Of a DNA stretch of 64,000 nucleotides, positions 63,294 through 64,000 are shown piece by piece. The stretch is from Brevirhabdus sp. (GTDB taxonomy: Bacteria > Pseudomonadota > Alphaproteobacteria > Rhodobacterales > Rhodobacteraceae): the NCBI GenBank assembly GCA_024637315.1, contig JAGXFH010000034.1:372001-436000 (forward strand), given 5' to 3'. The notes under the pieces are model-generated. The model worked only from the letters and a program-made list of their open reading frames with translations. It searched no databases and was not told the origin of the DNA. Position numbers and translations under genes: made by a program. Numbering within the stretch: position 1 is the stretch's first letter; each line of letters opens with the position of its first letter.

Positions 63294-64000
63294 ATGGCGA
63301 TGGCAGACAGCTACCAGAAAAACAGCATCACCCTCCTGGGCGCTATCGCCATGGGCACCGGCGTGATGATCGGCGCGGGTATCTTCGCGCTGACCGGGCA
63401 GATCGCCGAACTCGCCGGGCCGCTCTTCCCGCTGTCTTTTGTCGTCGGTGCTATCGTGACCGCGTTCAGCGCCTACACCTACATCAAGATGTCGAACGCC
63501 TATCCGTCGGCGGGCGGCATCGCGATGATCCTGGAGAAGGCCTACGGACCGACGACAATGGCGGCAGGCGCCTCGCTCCTTATGGCGCTGTCGATGGTCA
63601 TCAACGAAAGCCTCGTCGCCCGCACTTTCGGCACCTACACGCTGCGGGCGTTAGGTGGCGATGCCGACAGCATTCTTGTTCCGGTTCTGGGCGTCGGGCT
63701 GATCGTCTTCGCCTGGCTCGTGAATGCCTCGGGCAACCGCTCGGTCGGACTGGTCTCAATTGTCATGGCCGTGCTGAAGGTGGGCGGCATCGCACTGTTC
63801 GGTGTTTCCGCGCTTTGGGCCAGCGGCTTGTCGTTCGAGGCGACGGACGGAGACGCGGGCGCCACCGGCTTCGTGGCATCGGTCGCGCTGTCGATCCTGG
63901 CCTTCAAGGGCTTCACGACAATCACGAACAGCGGCGCGGAGGTCACCGACCCGCACCGTAACGTCGGCCGGGCCATCATCCTGTCCATCGCGATCTGCGT
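63294..64000 (+). CDS. APC family amino acid permease (3' end outside window)
   Basis: SITLLGAIAMGTGVMIGAGIFALTGQIAELAGPLFPLSFVVGAIVTAFSAYTYIKMSNAYPSAGG; open to window end. Confidence 0.9.
   Translation, partial: MAMADSYQKNSITLLGAIAMGTGVMIGAGIFALTGQIAELAGPLFPLSFVVGAIVTAFSAYTYIKMSNAYPSAGGIAMILEKAYGPTTMAAGASLLMALSMVINESLVARTFGTYTLRALGGDADSILVPVLGVGLIVFAWLVNASGNRSVGLVSIVMAVLKVGGIALFGVSALWASGLSFEATDGDAGATGFVASVALSILAFKGFTTITNSGAEVTDPHRNVGRAIILSIAIC

Overview
High-GC alphaproteobacterial chromosome segment, gene content typical of Rhodobacterales/roseobacters. Mostly coding. Blocks from left to right: purB 3' end, a divergent orphan FliG-like protein and a three-gene nitrile hydratase/thiocyanate hydrolase-like cluster; EamA transporter, LpxL-like acyltransferase and acnA; ccmABCDG with secDF-yajC; serS, der, bamB; an RND efflux pair; Atm1-type ABC transporter; LOG protein, rarD, sodB; the heterotetrameric sarcosine oxidase operon; ccmI, ruvX; tauE-like gene, dusA; a small mobile-element scar next to dusA (truncated integrase, degenerate IS3 element, truncated DUF2493 gene); SMP-30 plus a sugar ABC transporter; LuxR regulator, a Pot-like ABC transporter and an SDR; and a copper/thiol-flavoured cluster (multicopper oxidase, TVP38, ATC hydrolase, APC permease). 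No rRNA, tRNA or CRISPR was recognised. Items most worth a second look: (1) the split NHase/SCNase-like trio with a CTLCSCYPR metal motif, (2) the dusA-anchored island remnant with GTTGTAA iterons and a replaced, AT-rich dusA 5' end, (3) the IS3 copy without a target duplication that joins two unrelated truncated genes, (4) a FliG paralogue lacking the EHPQ motif, (5) an intergenic repeat family. All family calls come from reading translations by eye; no database search was run.
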